In this document: positions 1 through 9,059 of the stretch, in pieces
Position numbering within the stretch: the stretch's first letter is position 1
Layout: each line of letters begins with the position of its first letter
From: Cellulomonas cellasea
Lineage (GTDB): Bacteria; Actinomycetota; Actinomycetes; Actinomycetales; Cellulomonadaceae
DNA length: 64,000 nucleotides
Direction of reading: 5' to 3'
Assembly (NCBI RefSeq): GCF_030372105.1
Contig: NZ_JAUDBQ010000010.1
Location: 105,589 to 169,588 of the forward strand
The notes under the pieces: generated by a model
What the model saw: only the letters and a program-made list of their open reading frames with translations
What the model was told of the DNA's origin: nothing
Database searches by the model: none
Translations under genes and position numbers: made by a program

Positions 1-74
1 TAGTACGCGCTCACGAGCGCGTCCACGTCGATGAGGTCGGCAGGCTGGGCGAGGGTTCCGGCGCGCGGGTCCAT
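1..74 (-). CDS. pgm: Phosphoglucomutase, N-terminal fragment (gene runs off the window)
   Basis: Only the first 24 codons are inside the window. They read MDPRAGTLAQPADLIDVDAL and then VSAY. This matches the start of actinobacterial alpha-D-glucose-phosphate-specific phosphoglucomutases, where an ERAGxLAQPxDLVDV-like segment precedes the catalytic domains. The enzyme interconverts glucose 1-phosphate and glucose 6-phosphate. An AGGA ribosome-site-like sequence lies about 8 nt before the ATG. The gene is divergent from the DUF5926 gene. The catalytic serine lies outside the window, so the call rests on the N-terminus alone. Confidence 0.6.
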   Translation of the reverse strand, partial: MDPRAGTLAQPADLIDVDALVSAY

Positions 75-142
75 GCAGCGATCCTGCCACCGCCAACGCC
101 GCAGGTCACCCGCTCGCGAGAGGCTCACAGCGGCGCAGCGGG

Positions 143-148
143 TAATCT
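143..148 (+). promoter_or_regulatory. Probable -10 element, leaderless start of DUF5926 gene
   Basis: TAATCT lies 8 nt before the ATG at 157, with no Shine-Dalgarno sequence between. The spacing puts the transcript 5' end at or near the start codon. Confidence 0.4.
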
Positions 149-156
149 CGTCGCCC

Positions 157-981
157 ATGGCCACTGGTTCAGTCGATTTCGTCCTGCGCCCCTTCGAGGG
201 GCTCCCCGGTGAGCCCGACTGGGTCGCCCTCAAGGAGGTCGTGCCCGCCGCGACCGCTCCCTCCCGCACCACCGCCGAGTACGGCTCGCGCGAGGTGCTC
301 CTCACCACCGTGCTGCCGATGGGCTGGCCGGCGCTGCACCGCGACGACGGCGTGGTGCTGCTCGCCCTCCAGTCGCAGGGCGGCTCCGGCGACGCGAGCC
401 GCGACCTCGCGGCCGTGCTGCTCGCCGCGCTGGACGTCGAGCCCGGCACCGCCGTGGAGCCCGAGGGCCTGCCCGGCCCCGGCCCGCGCCTGCAGGACGT
501 GCTGGACCTCAGCATCCCGTTCGAGGTGACGGTCGAGGACAGCTTCGGCTACTGGCTCGCGCCCGGCACCGAGCGCACCGCCGACCTGGCCGCCGCCATC
601 GAGGAGGCCGACTCGGGCATCATCCCCACCGTCAAGCTGGGCTCCGTGGAGTCCGCGTACTGGTGCCGCATGGGCTCGCGCGAGTTCCTGCGCTGGGCGC
701 AGCCGCATGACGAGCAGAAGGTGCTCGACGCCCTCGCGCGGCTGCACTCGCGCCGCGAGTCGGGCTTCGACGGCGCCAAGTTCGTCGGGTACTTCCGCTC
801 CAGCGGCATCGTCGTCCCCGTGTGGGAGCTGGCGCGCGGCACCGAGGCCGAGGACATCGAGGGCGCCGTCGCCGAGTTCCTGCCCCGTTTCGAGGCGGCG
901 CTGGCCGACGAGACGCCGCTCGACGCGAACGCCCGCCGGGCCCGCGCCGGGCTCGTCGCCCGCCAGGTCACCCTGCGCTGA
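157..981 (+). CDS. DUF5926 family protein
   Basis: The 274-residue soluble protein matches the actinobacterial DUF5926 family as I remember it. The early segment FVLRPFEGLPGEPDWVALKE, the VPAATAPSRTT segment and the mid-protein WCRMGSREFLRW region are all typical. The molecular function is unknown. I chose the ATG at 157 because the family signature begins directly after it and a TAATCT -10-like hexamer lies 8 nt upstream. The open frame extends further 5', but that extension is Arg-rich and looks non-coding. A GC hairpin at 1002-1041 follows the stop, so it is probably monocistronic. Confidence 0.8.
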   Translation: MATGSVDFVLRPFEGLPGEPDWVALKEVVPAATAPSRTTAEYGSREVLLTTVLPMGWPALHRDDGVVLLALQSQGGSGDASRDLAAVLLAALDVEPGTAVEPEGLPGPGPRLQDVLDLSIPFEVTVEDSFGYWLAPGTERTADLAAAIEEADSGIIPTVKLGSVESAYWCRMGSREFLRWAQPHDEQKVLDALARLHSRRESGFDGAKFVGYFRSSGIVVPVWELARGTEAEDIEGAVAEFLPRFEAALADETPLDANARRARAGLVARQVTLR

Positions 982-1001
982 CCCCCGCTGACCCACCCGC
1001 G

Positions 1002-1041
1002 CTGCGGGGTCCCCACCGCGTTGACGGCGAGGACCCCGCAG
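1002..1041 (+). terminator. Terminator-like hairpin after DUF5926 gene
   Basis: CTGCGGGGTCC (1002-1012) pairs perfectly with GGACCCCGCAG (1031-1041) around an 18-nt loop. There is no U-tract. It lies 20 nt after the stop codon and just before the promoter of the next gene. Confidence 0.5.
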
Positions 1042-1047
1042 GCTGGG

Positions 1048-1053
1048 TAGGCT
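1048..1053 (+). promoter_or_regulatory. -10 element for leaderless GT2 gene
   Basis: TAGGCT is followed after 7 nt by the GTG at 1061. There is no Shine-Dalgarno sequence. Several genes in this window share the same geometry. Confidence 0.5.
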
Positions 1054-1060
1054 GGCCTTC

Positions 1061-2077
1061 GTGATGCGCCAGGGCGGCAAGGCTGCCGAAGTCGAGACGA
1101 ACGCGCAGGTCGCGCGCGTAGACGCCGCGCCCGAGCCCCACGACGTGGACGACGTCGCCGCCGACGGGCCGCCGCCGGACCAGGAGAAGCCCTCCAAGGC
1201 GCCCCGCCGCCGAGGCTCCCGGCGCACCTCCGCGTCCAGCGAGCCGCTCACCAGCCCCACCAAGAAGGTGCCGGGCGCCCGGTCGCGTCAGCGCGTCGCC
1301 GTGGTGATCCCCGCGAAGGACGAGTCCCGGCGCATCGCCGCCACCGTCCGCTCCGCCCGGGCCATCCCGCACGTCGACCTCGTGCTGGTCGTCGACGACG
1401 GCTCCGAGGACAACACCCAGCACGTGGCCCGCGAGGCCGGAGCCGTCGTGGTGCGCCACTCGCACAACCGTGGCAAGGCCGCCGCGATGGAGACGGGCGC
1501 CGCCGTCGTCGCGATGCGCGACGCCCCGGACCGCCTGCCGCGCCTGCTGCTGTTCATCGACGGTGACCTGGGGGAGACGGCGGTCAACACCGCGCCCCTG
1601 GTGCCGCCGGTGCTCGAGGGCACCGCCGACCTGTCCATCGCCCTGCTGCCGCCGCAGCCCGGCGCGGGCGGGCGCGGCATCGTCGTGGGCGCCGCGCGCC
1701 GCGCCATCGCCGCGATGACCGGCTGGACGCCCACCCAGCCGCTGTCGGGCATGCGCTGCCTCACCCGCGAGGCATTCGAGGCCGCCACCCCGCTCGCCCG
1801 GGGCTGGGGTGTCGAGACCGGCATGACCATCGACCTGCTGCGTCAGGGGTTCGTGGCCGTGGAGGTCCCCTGCGACCTGCGGCACCGGCCCTCCGGCGCG
1901 GACCTCAAGGGCCAACTGCACCGCGCGGCGCAGTACCGGGACGTGCAGCTCGCCGTGAACGCGCGCCGGGTCCGCCGCGCCGCGGGGGCGCTGCGGTCCA
2001 CCGTCACTCCGGCGCGGGACCCGAAGGCGCAGGACCCGAAGGCGCAGAACCCGAGGACGCGGGACTCGAAGGACTGA
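1061..2077 (+). CDS. Glycosyltransferase family 2 protein
   Basis: This is a 338-residue GT-A fold transferase. A charged, Pro/Arg-rich segment of about 80 residues precedes the catalytic core, which starts at RVAVVIPAKDESRRI. The nucleotide-sugar site VLVVDDGSEDNT and the metal-binding segment LLFIDGDLGE (DxD-like) are intact. A later SGMRCLTREAFE segment resembles the dolichyl-phosphate-sugar and glucosyl-phosphoglycerate synthase branch. There is no transmembrane segment, so it probably works at the cytoplasmic face. The C-terminal tail repeats DPKAQ-like units and is encoded in DNA shared with the end of the convergent gene (overlap 2004-2077). The acceptor is unknown. Confidence 0.75.
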   Translation: MMRQGGKAAEVETNAQVARVDAAPEPHDVDDVAADGPPPDQEKPSKAPRRRGSRRTSASSEPLTSPTKKVPGARSRQRVAVVIPAKDESRRIAATVRSARAIPHVDLVLVVDDGSEDNTQHVAREAGAVVVRHSHNRGKAAAMETGAAVVAMRDAPDRLPRLLLFIDGDLGETAVNTAPLVPPVLEGTADLSIALLPPQPGAGGRGIVVGAARRAIAAMTGWTPTQPLSGMRCLTREAFEAATPLARGWGVETGMTIDLLRQGFVAVEVPCDLRHRPSGADLKGQLHRAAQYRDVQLAVNARRVRRAAGALRSTVTPARDPKAQDPKAQNPRTRDSKD

Positions 2078-4520
2078 CGTCCGCCTGCCCGGCAGGGGCG
2101 CCGGGAGCGTGCCGCTGCGGCAGCAACAGCATCCAGTTCGCACAGGCTGCGATGAGCAGCGGCACGGTGATGGCGATGCCGATGGCGGGGATGACCACCC
2201 CGGAGTCGTTCACCGCGAAGCCGATGCCCAGCGTGACGGCCAGCGACACCAGCCCAGACCGCAGCATCGGCGCGTCAGTGCCCAGCCGGGTGAGCGGCGC
2301 GCCGGAGGACAGCCACCCGTAGGCGCCGCCGTCGGGAGCGCCCACGGCGGTGCGCAGCGGCCGGCCCAGCACCAGGATCACCACGACCAGGCCGCCGATG
2401 GCCAGCAGCGTCAGCTCGTTGCTGAACAGGATGTCCACGTTCTGCTTGAGCTTGCGGGCCACGACGGGCCACACCCCGCCGTCGAGCACCGTCTCGACGA
2501 ACCGGCCCAGGTGCGTGCGCGAGTCGGCGGGGCGCAGCCAGTCGAGCAGCGCGAACACCGTGACCGTCAGCGCGCCGGCGGCCAGCACGCTGAGGGCGCG
2601 CCACCAGTTGAGGCGGATGCCCGCGGCGAGCAGCGCCAGCACCGCGAAGCCGGGCACCAGGGCGGGCGGGCCGCCGAAGTCCGCGCCGATGCTCGGCAGC
2701 CCGTCCAGCAGCGTCGCGGCGACACCGATGGCCGCCACGATCCCGGCGGCGGCGCCCCGGCGGCCCCGCGCGACCAGCGGGTTCGTCACGGCGACGGCCA
2801 GCAGCACCGACGCGGTGGCGAACAGCGCGAACGCCGTGTTGTTGAACCCGTAGAAGCGGCCCGCGATGAGCGATCGGGTGCCCATCAGCGACTCGAGCTG
2901 CAGGTTCGCGCCGGTGGCGATGTCGATGGCGATGACCACCGCGGTGATCCCCGCGACGACGCCCAGGGGCCCCAGCAGCCAGTTCCGCCAGCGCGGCAGC
3001 AGGGCGACGGCCGTGATGACGCCCACCCAGGTGACGATCAGCGCCGTCAGCGCGTAGGAGGGCGGGTCCACCCGCCACCACGGGCTCAGGTTCGCCAGGA
3101 ACGTCGAGACGGGGATCGCGGCCACTGCCACGCCCGCCACGCGGAGCTGCTTGAGGACGAGCACCGGGTCGGTGCTGGCGGCCAGCGCGCGCCGGCCCTT
3201 GCGCGGCGCCCAGCGGTCCAGGGTGCGGCCCCACCAGTCGAGCACGCGGCCGTTGAGGCCGACGCTCACCAGCGCGTACAGGATCAGGTTGATCGCCACG
3301 AAGATCACGTAGAACGGCGAGACCAGTGGCGTGACGGCCAGCACGTGGTCGTTGTCATCGACGAGCTGCGCCACGCGCTTGCTGGCCAGTGCCGGGCCCG
3401 GTGTCGTGGTGATCACCGTGCCGACCAACGCGCCCGCGGGCACGTCACCGCGCAGGCCCAGCGCGCTGAGGATCGTGGGGGTCACGTCGGTGGTCTGCAG
3501 GTAGCCGGGCTGACGGGTGGAGCGCGCCGCGAGCAGCGCGTCCGCGTAGTCGCCGTCGCCGGTGGCCTGCGGGCCGGTCGCGGCGGCGAGTTGGAGCTGC
3601 GCGCGCCGGGACGAGTCGGCCAGCGACGTCACCAGCACAGTCGTGTCGGCGCGCGTGTCCGCGATACCGGCCAGCACGGCGCCCACGCGCGCGTCGATGA
3701 TCTGCGCCTGCTCGCCGTGCGTCGGCTCGGTCACGGCGTCGGGGCCGATCAGCTCCGGGGTCTCGACGTCGCCCTCGGACGCCTCGTCGGTGGGCAGCGT
3801 CACCACCCGGTCCGTGGTGCTCTGGCCCGGGTCGCGGATGGAGCCCACGTCGACGACTACCAGCTGAGCGCCATCGTCCAGCGCGTCACGCACCGCCGTC
3901 TGCAGCGCTGATGTGGTCCACGGGCGGTTGAGGTGCTGCCCGACGGGCACGCCGTCCGTCTTGGCCAGGGCGATCGCCGCCCCGGGCCCGATGCCGACGG
4001 CCGCGGTGCCGGTCGCTGCGAGGGTGTCGCCGAGCAGGCCAGGCTTCGCCGCGTAGTCCTCCTCGGCGGCCGACTGCAGGTAGTCGTCCCAAGCGGGCAC
4101 GGCCTGGTCGGGGAGCGGGTCGCGCAGGGTGCGGCAGGTGCGGTCCTCGGCGACGAGGTCCGCGGCGCGGGCGCCCGCCGAGACGGCCAGCCACCCGTCC
4201 GCGGGGCAGTTCGAGGAGTGGACGCTGCGGGCCGCGATGCTGCCCACGGCCCCCTCGCGGGACATCGTCCACAGCGCGGGGGTGGTGAGCGTGCCGATGT
4301 CGTCCCAGCGCAGGCCGGTGGTGCCGATGAGCACGACAGGCGCCCGGTCGCCCTCGACGGCTGCGGGGTTGGACGCGCTGGACGGGGCGGTGGCCGACGT
4401 GGGGAGAGTCGCCGCGGCAGGGCCGGCAAGGCCGAGAAGCAGCACGAGCGCGCCCACCACGGCCGCCATCGCGGTGGCGAGGGCGGGGCGGGGAGTCAGG
4501 GCGCGGAGAGGCGTCGGCAC
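2004..4520 (-). CDS. Large membrane protein with alkaline-phosphatase-like extracytoplasmic domain
   Basis: The 838-residue protein begins with a signal or anchor helix (about residues 12-37). Residues 60-350 form an extracytoplasmic domain containing GTTGLRWDDI, TTPALWTMSREG and NCPADGWLAVSAG segments, which recall the alkaline-phosphatase/sulfatase-like fold of uncharacterised actinobacterial membrane proteins. The remainder, from about residue 385, has roughly ten hydrophobic helices. The tail is low-complexity (SGPAPSGPAPE). The GTG start is supported by a TAGGCT element 6 nt upstream. The 3' end overlaps the convergent GT2 gene by 74 nt. Function is unknown; neighbouring GT2 suggests surface glycan or lipid work, which is inference. 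Confidence 0.6.
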   Translation of the reverse strand: MPTPLRALTPRPALATAMAAVVGALVLLLGLAGPAAATLPTSATAPSSASNPAAVEGDRAPVVLIGTTGLRWDDIGTLTTPALWTMSREGAVGSIAARSVHSSNCPADGWLAVSAGARAADLVAEDRTCRTLRDPLPDQAVPAWDDYLQSAAEEDYAAKPGLLGDTLAATGTAAVGIGPGAAIALAKTDGVPVGQHLNRPWTTSALQTAVRDALDDGAQLVVVDVGSIRDPGQSTTDRVVTLPTDEASEGDVETPELIGPDAVTEPTHGEQAQIIDARVGAVLAGIADTRADTTVLVTSLADSSRRAQLQLAAATGPQATGDGDYADALLAARSTRQPGYLQTTDVTPTILSALGLRGDVPAGALVGTVITTTPGPALASKRVAQLVDDNDHVLAVTPLVSPFYVIFVAINLILYALVSVGLNGRVLDWWGRTLDRWAPRKGRRALAASTDPVLVLKQLRVAGVAVAAIPVSTFLANLSPWWRVDPPSYALTALIVTWVGVITAVALLPRWRNWLLGPLGVVAGITAVVIAIDIATGANLQLESLMGTRSLIAGRFYGFNNTAFALFATASVLLAVAVTNPLVARGRRGAAAGIVAAIGVAATLLDGLPSIGADFGGPPALVPGFAVLALLAAGIRLNWWRALSVLAAGALTVTVFALLDWLRPADSRTHLGRFVETVLDGGVWPVVARKLKQNVDILFSNELTLLAIGGLVVVILVLGRPLRTAVGAPDGGAYGWLSSGAPLTRLGTDAPMLRSGLVSLAVTLGIGFAVNDSGVVIPAIGIAITVPLLIAACANWMLLLPQRHAPGAPAGQADVSPSSPASSGSAPSGPAPSGPAPE

Positions 4521-4526
4521 CGGGCC

Positions 4527-4532
4527 AGCCTA
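4527..4532 (-). promoter_or_regulatory. -10 element for leaderless membrane-protein gene
   Basis: On the minus strand, TAGGCT lies 6 nt before the GTG at 4520, with no Shine-Dalgarno sequence. Confidence 0.5.
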
Positions 4533-4682
4533 CGGTCGCACTAGGCTCGTCCAGTCGTGCGCCAGCGCCAGAAGCCCTGGTCGGCCAGGCGGCGCACGGT
4601 ATCCGCACGAGCCCCTCACCAGCCGTTCCCAACCCGCCGTCTGCGAACAGCCCACGGCATGAGCACCGACCGGAGGACGTCC

Positions 4683-5639
4683 ATGTCCGTCCCGCGCTAC
4701 GCGTACCTCGGCCCCGCCGGGACGTTCACCGAGGCCGCCCTGCGCCAGGTGGCCTCCCCGGACGAGTCCCAGTACCTGCCGCAGACGGATGTGGTCTCGG
4801 CGATCGAGGCTGTGCGCTCCGACCTGGCCGACTTCGCGGTGGTCGCGATCGAGAGCACCGCCGAGGGCGGCGTCACCGCGACCCTCGACGCGCTGGCCGT
4901 GGGCGAGCCGCTGGTGCTGCTGCGCGAGATGCTCGTGCCCGTCGGCTTCACCCTCGTCGCCGCGCCCGGCGTCCGGCTCGAGGACGTCCACCGCATCTCC
5001 GCGCACCCGCACGCGTGGGTGCAGTGCCGCCGGTGGCTCGCCGCCCACCTGCCGGGTGTCGCGCACGTGCCCGCCACGTCCAACACCGCCCCCGCGGCGC
5101 TCCTCGCCGAGCAGGTCGCCCAGGGCGGCGGCCCGGAGCTCGCCTTCGACGCCGCGCTGGTGCCGCCTCCGGCCGTCGCGCACTACGGGCTGCACGTCCT
5201 CGCCGAGCACGTCGAGGACAACGACAGGGCCGTCACCCGGTTCGTGCTCGTCGGCCGCCCGGGCCAGGTGCCCGACCCCACCGGCGCGGACAAGACGACC
5301 CTCGACGTCCACCTGCCCAGCAACGAGGCAGGCGCCCTGCTGGACATGCTCGAGCAGTTCGCCGCTCGGGGCGTGAACTTGTCCCGCATCGAGTCGCGCC
5401 CCATCGGCGACGCGCTCGGCAGGTACTCGTTCTCCATCGACGCCGAGGGGCACATCGCCGACGAGCGGATGGGCGAGGTGCTGGTCGGCCTGCACCGGGT
5501 GTGCCCGCATGTGCGGTTCCTCGGCTCCTACCCGCGGGCCGACGCCGTGCGGGCCGTGGTGCGGCGCGGCACCGCCGACGAGGATTTCGTCGCCGCGCGC
5601 GAGTGGCTGCGCTCGCTCCGCGCGGGGCGCACCCACTGA
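4683..5639 (+). CDS. pheA: Prephenate dehydratase
   Basis: PheA converts prephenate to phenylpyruvate in phenylalanine synthesis. The 318-residue monofunctional enzyme opens with YAYLGPAGTFTEAAL. It carries the catalytic Thr-Arg-Phe triad at T185-R186-F187 (AVTRFVLVG). The C-terminal ACT domain has GALLDMLEQFAARGVNLSRI followed by ESRP, the phenylalanine-binding region for feedback control. I chose the ATG at 4683 because GGAGG at 4672-4676 is well spaced from it; an in-frame ATG at 4659 would place that site inside the gene. The gene stands alone between a divergent membrane-protein gene and a convergent lipid kinase gene. Confidence 0.95.
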   Translation: MSVPRYAYLGPAGTFTEAALRQVASPDESQYLPQTDVVSAIEAVRSDLADFAVVAIESTAEGGVTATLDALAVGEPLVLLREMLVPVGFTLVAAPGVRLEDVHRISAHPHAWVQCRRWLAAHLPGVAHVPATSNTAPAALLAEQVAQGGGPELAFDAALVPPPAVAHYGLHVLAEHVEDNDRAVTRFVLVGRPGQVPDPTGADKTTLDVHLPSNEAGALLDMLEQFAARGVNLSRIESRPIGDALGRYSFSIDAEGHIADERMGEVLVGLHRVCPHVRFLGSYPRADAVRAVVRRGTADEDFVAAREWLRSLRAGRTH

Positions 5640-5645
5640 CACTGC

Positions 5646-6785
5646 TCAGGCGGGGCTGACCCGCACCACGAGCGCGCCCTCGTCGACGCGGGTCTCCACG
5701 TCTCGCGCGCGCCCGATGATGTCGCCGTCGACCTGCACCTGCTCGCTGCTGGAGAACCGCGCGTGCACGGTGCGGCCGCGGGTGTGGTCGATCCGGCCGA
5801 TCTTCGCGGGCAGCTCGGTGCGCACGCCCACGCCCTGCAGCACCACCTCGCCGAACAACTGCGCCCAGCCGGCCACGCCCCCGCGGGTGTCGATGGCGGC
5901 CACGTCGAGCCAGCCGTCGTCGATGAGCGCGTCCGGCAGCAGCGTGATCCCGCCCGGCAGCCGGCCGCAGTTGCCCACCAGCAGGCTCCGCAGCCGCAGC
6001 GTCTCCGGCGGGGCGTCGTCGATCCGCACCACGGCGCGCAGCCTGCGGCCGTGCAGGTGCCGCACCCCGGACACGAAGTAGGCGATCCAGCCGACCCGCG
6101 CCTTCAGGTCGTCGTCGGTGTCGGCGATCATCGCGGCGTCGAAGCCGACCCCGGCGATCACCAAAAAAATGTGGTCGCGGGAGGCCTGTTTGGTGGGCGT
6201 GGCCCGGACGGCGGCGGCCGTCACGTCGTCCTCCACCGATCCGTCGTTCAGCACACGCAGCCAGCCGACGTCGATCGGGCGGTCTGCGCCCTCGAGCGCG
6301 ATCCGCAGCGCGGCCGTCGGGTCGCCGAGCGGCAGGTCCAGGTTGCGGGCCAGCAGGTTCCCGGTGCCGACGGGCACGATCCCCATCGCGACCCTCGTGC
6401 CGACCAGCGCCTCGGCGACGGCGCGCACGGTGCCGTCCCCGCCCACGGCGACCACCACGTCCGCGCCGCGCCGGACGGCGTCACGCGCCTGCCCGACGCC
6501 CGGGTCCTCGACGGTGGTCTCGAGCCACAGCGGGGTGGGGATGCCGAGCTCGGCCGACGCGCGCAGGATCTCGGCGCGGGCGTCGGCGACGGCGGGCTTG
6601 GACGGATTGGCGACGAACGCGACGAGCCGGGGCATGGCCGGCGCCTCCGGCTCGGGAGCCGCCGGCGCCTCGTCGGCCAGGGAGCCGCGCAACTCGCTGA
6701 ACCGGCGCAGCACCAGAGCGGCGATCGTGAGGGCGCACCCGGCGAGCACCAGGGCTCCGAGCGCCACCCACGCCTCCCATGTCAT
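5646..6785 (-). CDS. Diacylglycerol/lipid kinase family protein
   Basis: This 379-residue protein has an N-terminal membrane helix (about residues 5-27) followed by a DAGK catalytic domain. [18 protein letters not shown] holds the GGDGT ATP site, and [18 protein letters not shown] is the conserved second motif. The C-terminal half has the usual beta-rich LCB5/YegS region. Family members phosphorylate diacylglycerol or related lipids at the membrane; the substrate here cannot be read from sequence. TAGGTT lies 6 nt before the ATG, so the mRNA is probably leaderless. It converges on pheA with a 6-bp gap. Confidence 0.85.
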   Translation of the reverse strand: MTWEAWVALGALVLAGCALTIAALVLRRFSELRGSLADEAPAAPEPEAPAMPRLVAFVANPSKPAVADARAEILRASAELGIPTPLWLETTVEDPGVGQARDAVRRGADVVVAVGGDGTVRAVAEALVGTRVAMGIVPVGTGNLLARNLDLPLGDPTAALRIALEGADRPIDVGWLRVLNDGSVEDDVTAAAVRATPTKQASRDHIFLVIAGVGFDAAMIADTDDDLKARVGWIAYFVSGVRHLHGRRLRAVVRIDDAPPETLRLRSLLVGNCGRLPGGITLLPDALIDDGWLDVAAIDTRGGVAGWAQLFGEVVLQGVGVRTELPAKIGRIDHTRGRTVHARFSSSEQVQVDGDIIGRARDVETRVDEGALVVRVSPA

Positions 6786-6791
6786 GCCGAC

Positions 6792-6797
6792 AACCTA
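6792..6797 (-). promoter_or_regulatory. -10 element for leaderless lipid kinase gene
   Basis: On the minus strand, TAGGTT is followed after 6 nt by the ATG at 6785. Confidence 0.5.
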
Positions 6798-6904
6798 GTG
6801 CCGCCTGCGCGGGAGCCGCAGTGCGGCGCCGTGCGCGGCCAGCGCCTCCGCGGGCCGCCTGCCCGCCGCGCGCGGCTGGCTGAGCCGGGGGCTGGCAGGG
6901 TCGA

Positions 6905-6910
6905 TAGGCT
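6905..6910 (+). promoter_or_regulatory. -10 element for leaderless serS
   Basis: TAGGCT ends 7 nt before the GTG at 6918. This supports that codon over the in-frame GTG at 6912, which would lie only 1 nt from the hexamer. Confidence 0.55.
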
Positions 6911-6917
6911 CGTGCTC

Positions 6918-8195
6918 GTGATCGACCTGCGACTCGTCCGTGAGGACCCCGACCTCGTCCGTGCCAGCCAGCGTGCCCGTGGAGACGACCCCGGGCTCGT
7001 CGACCAGGTGCTCGACTCCGACGCCCGCCGCCGGTCGGCCCTGACGGACTTCGAGCGGCTGCGCGCCGAGCAGAAGGCGCTCGGCAAGCAGGTCGCCTCC
7101 GCGCAGGGCGAGGAGAAGGCAGCGCTGCTGACGCACGCCAAGCAGCTCGCCGAGCAGGTCAAGGCGCTGCAGGCCGACGCGGAGGCCGCCGACGCGGCCG
7201 CCGGGGAGCTCGCGCGCAGCATCGGGAACATCATCGAGGAGGGCGTCCCCGCCGGCGGCGAGGACGACTACGTGGTGCTGCGCCACGAGGGCACGCCCCG
7301 GGACTTCGCCGCGGAGGGCTTCACGCCGCGCGACCACCTCGAGCTGGGCGAGATGCTCGCCGCGATTGACACCGAGCGCGGCGCCAAGGTCTCCGGCGCC
7401 CGGTTCTATTACCTGACCGGCGTGGGCGCGCGCCTCGAGCTGGCGCTGCTGAACGCCGCCGTCGACCGCGCGCTGGCGCACGGCTTCACCCCGGTGATCA
7501 CCCCGACGCTGGTCAAGCCCGAGGTCATGGCCGGCACCGGGTTCCTCGGCGCCCACGCGGACGAGATCTACCACCTCGAGGCCGACGACCTGTACCTGGT
7601 GGGCACCAGCGAGGTCGCGCTGGCCGGGTACCACTCGGGGGAGATCCTCGACCTGTCGAACGGCCCCCTGCGGTACGCCGGCTGGTCGGCCTGCTACCGC
7701 CGCGAGGCCGGGTCCTACGGCAAGGACACCCGCGGCATCATCCGCGTGCACCAGTTCCACAAGGTCGAGGCGTTCAGCTACACCACCGTCGAGGACGCCG
7801 CCGACGAGCACCGCCGCATCCTCGGCTGGGAAGAGGAGATGCTGGCCCTGGCCGGGCTCCCGTACCGGGTGATCGACACCGCCGCCGGGGACCTGGGCAT
7901 GAGCGCGGCCCGCAAGTTCGACTGCGAGGCGTGGCTGCCCACCCAGGAGCGCTACCTCGAGCTCACGTCGACCTCGAACTGCACCACGTTCCAGGCGCGC
8001 CGCCTGGGCATCCGGGAGCGCACCGCCACGGGGGAGACGCGACCCGTCGCCACCCTCAACGGCACGCTCGCCACCACCCGCTGGATCGTGGCGATCCTGG
8101 AGAACCACCAGCTGCCCGATGGCTCGGTGCGCGTGCCCGAAGGCCTGCGCCCCTACCTCGGCGGCCTTGAGACCCTGGAGCCGGTGACCCGATGA
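6918..8195 (+). CDS. serS: Seryl-tRNA synthetase
   Basis: SerRS charges tRNA-Ser with serine. The 425-residue protein starts [20 protein letters not shown], the standard N-terminus. A coiled-coil tRNA-binding arm (about residues 30-105) follows, then the class II catalytic core. Motif 2 is [15 protein letters not shown], followed by RVHQFHKVE, and the motif 3 region contains [11 protein letters not shown]. The C-terminus [10 protein letters not shown] is typical. The open frame extends far 5' of the real gene, antisense to the lipid kinase, and that part is a shadow. Its stop overlaps the ATG of the HAD phosphatase by 4 nt, so translation is probably coupled. Both tRNA-Ser genes in this window are substrates. 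Confidence 0.96.
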   Translation: MIDLRLVREDPDLVRASQRARGDDPGLVDQVLDSDARRRSALTDFERLRAEQKALGKQVASAQGEEKAALLTHAKQLAEQVKALQADAEAADAAAGELARSIGNIIEEGVPAGGEDDYVVLRHEGTPRDFAAEGFTPRDHLELGEMLAAIDTERGAKVSGARFYYLTGVGARLELALLNAAVDRALAHGFTPVITPTLVKPEVMAGTGFLGAHADEIYHLEADDLYLVGTSEVALAGYHSGEILDLSNGPLRYAGWSACYRREAGSYGKDTRGIIRVHQFHKVEAFSYTTVEDAADEHRRILGWEEEMLALAGLPYRVIDTAAGDLGMSAARKFDCEAWLPTQERYLELTSTSNCTTFQARRLGIRERTATGETRPVATLNGTLATTRWIVAILENHQLPDGSVRVPEGLRPYLGGLETLEPVTR

Positions 8196-9013
8196 CCCAG
8201 CCACGCGCCGCAGACGGCATGCTCGTCGCGCTCGACATCGACGGCACGCTGATGTCCTTCGACGGGAGGATCTCCCCCGCGGTGCGTGAGGGGGTCACCG
8301 CGCTGGTCGAGGCGGGCGCCCACGTCGTGCTCGCCACCGGGCGCTCGGTGGTGGCGACCGTCCCGGTCGCCCATGACCTGGGGATCGACACCGGGTGGGC
8401 GATCACGTCCAACGGCGCCGTGACGGTGCGCCTCGACCCGTCGCTCGACGACGGCTACGAGCTCACCGAGACCATCACCTTCGACCCGGAGCCCGCGCTG
8501 CGGGTGCTCTCCCTGGAGCTGCCCGACGCGCTGTACGCCGTCGAGGACCTGGGCCGCGGGTTCCTGGTGAGCGCCCCGTTCCCCGACGGGGAGCTGGACG
8601 GCCACCACCGGGTCGTCTCCTTCGACGAGCTGTGCGCCGCGCCCTCCACCCGTGTGGTGATCCGCAGGCCGCAGAGCACGCCCGAGGAGTTCCACGAGCT
8701 CGTCGAGCGCGTCGGCCTGCACGAGGTGTCCTACGCCGTCGGCTGGTCGGCGTGGCTCGACCTGACGCCCGGCGGGGTGTCCAAGGGCAGCGCGCTCGAG
8801 GAGCTGCGCCGCGCGCTCGGGGTCGAGCCATTCGCCACGGTGGCGATGGGCGACGGCTCGAACGACCTGGAGATGCTGCGCTGGGCCGCCCGGGGCATCG
8901 CGATGGGCCACGCGCCCGAGTCGGTGCTGGCCGTCGCCGACGAGGTCACGGGCACCATCGACGACGACGGGGCCGCGGCTGTGCTGCGTGGGGTGCTCTC
9001 CGGCGTCGAGTGA
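8192..9013 (+). CDS. HAD superfamily hydrolase (Cof type)
   Basis: This 273-residue cytoplasmic phosphatase has the HAD nucleophile motif as [15 protein letters not shown] near the N-terminus. It has a Thr motif in VVLATGRS, a Lys in [12 protein letters not shown], and the acidic motif [11 protein letters not shown]. The large C2-type cap between motifs II and III fits the Cof/YbiV subfamily, which acts on sugar phosphates and similar small metabolites; substrate unknown. Its ATG overlaps the serS stop (ATGA), a pairing seen in many actinobacteria. Confidence 0.88.
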   Translation: MTQPRAADGMLVALDIDGTLMSFDGRISPAVREGVTALVEAGAHVVLATGRSVVATVPVAHDLGIDTGWAITSNGAVTVRLDPSLDDGYELTETITFDPEPALRVLSLELPDALYAVEDLGRGFLVSAPFPDGELDGHHRVVSFDELCAAPSTRVVIRRPQSTPEEFHELVERVGLHEVSYAVGWSAWLDLTPGGVSKGSALEELRRALGVEPFATVAMGDGSNDLEMLRWAARGIAMGHAPESVLAVADEVTGTIDDDGAAAVLRGVLSGVE

Positions 9014-9059
9014 GGACCGCTCGCCGACGTGCGCGGAGCGTTGGGGCGCGTCGGCCGAT

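Noticed and set aside
2109..3911. Long plus-strand frame of 600 codons antisense to the membrane protein gene
   Set aside because: Its product is Arg/Gln/His/Gly-rich with no motif, as expected for a GC-rich shadow. The minus-strand frame has a signal peptide, helices and a leaderless promoter.
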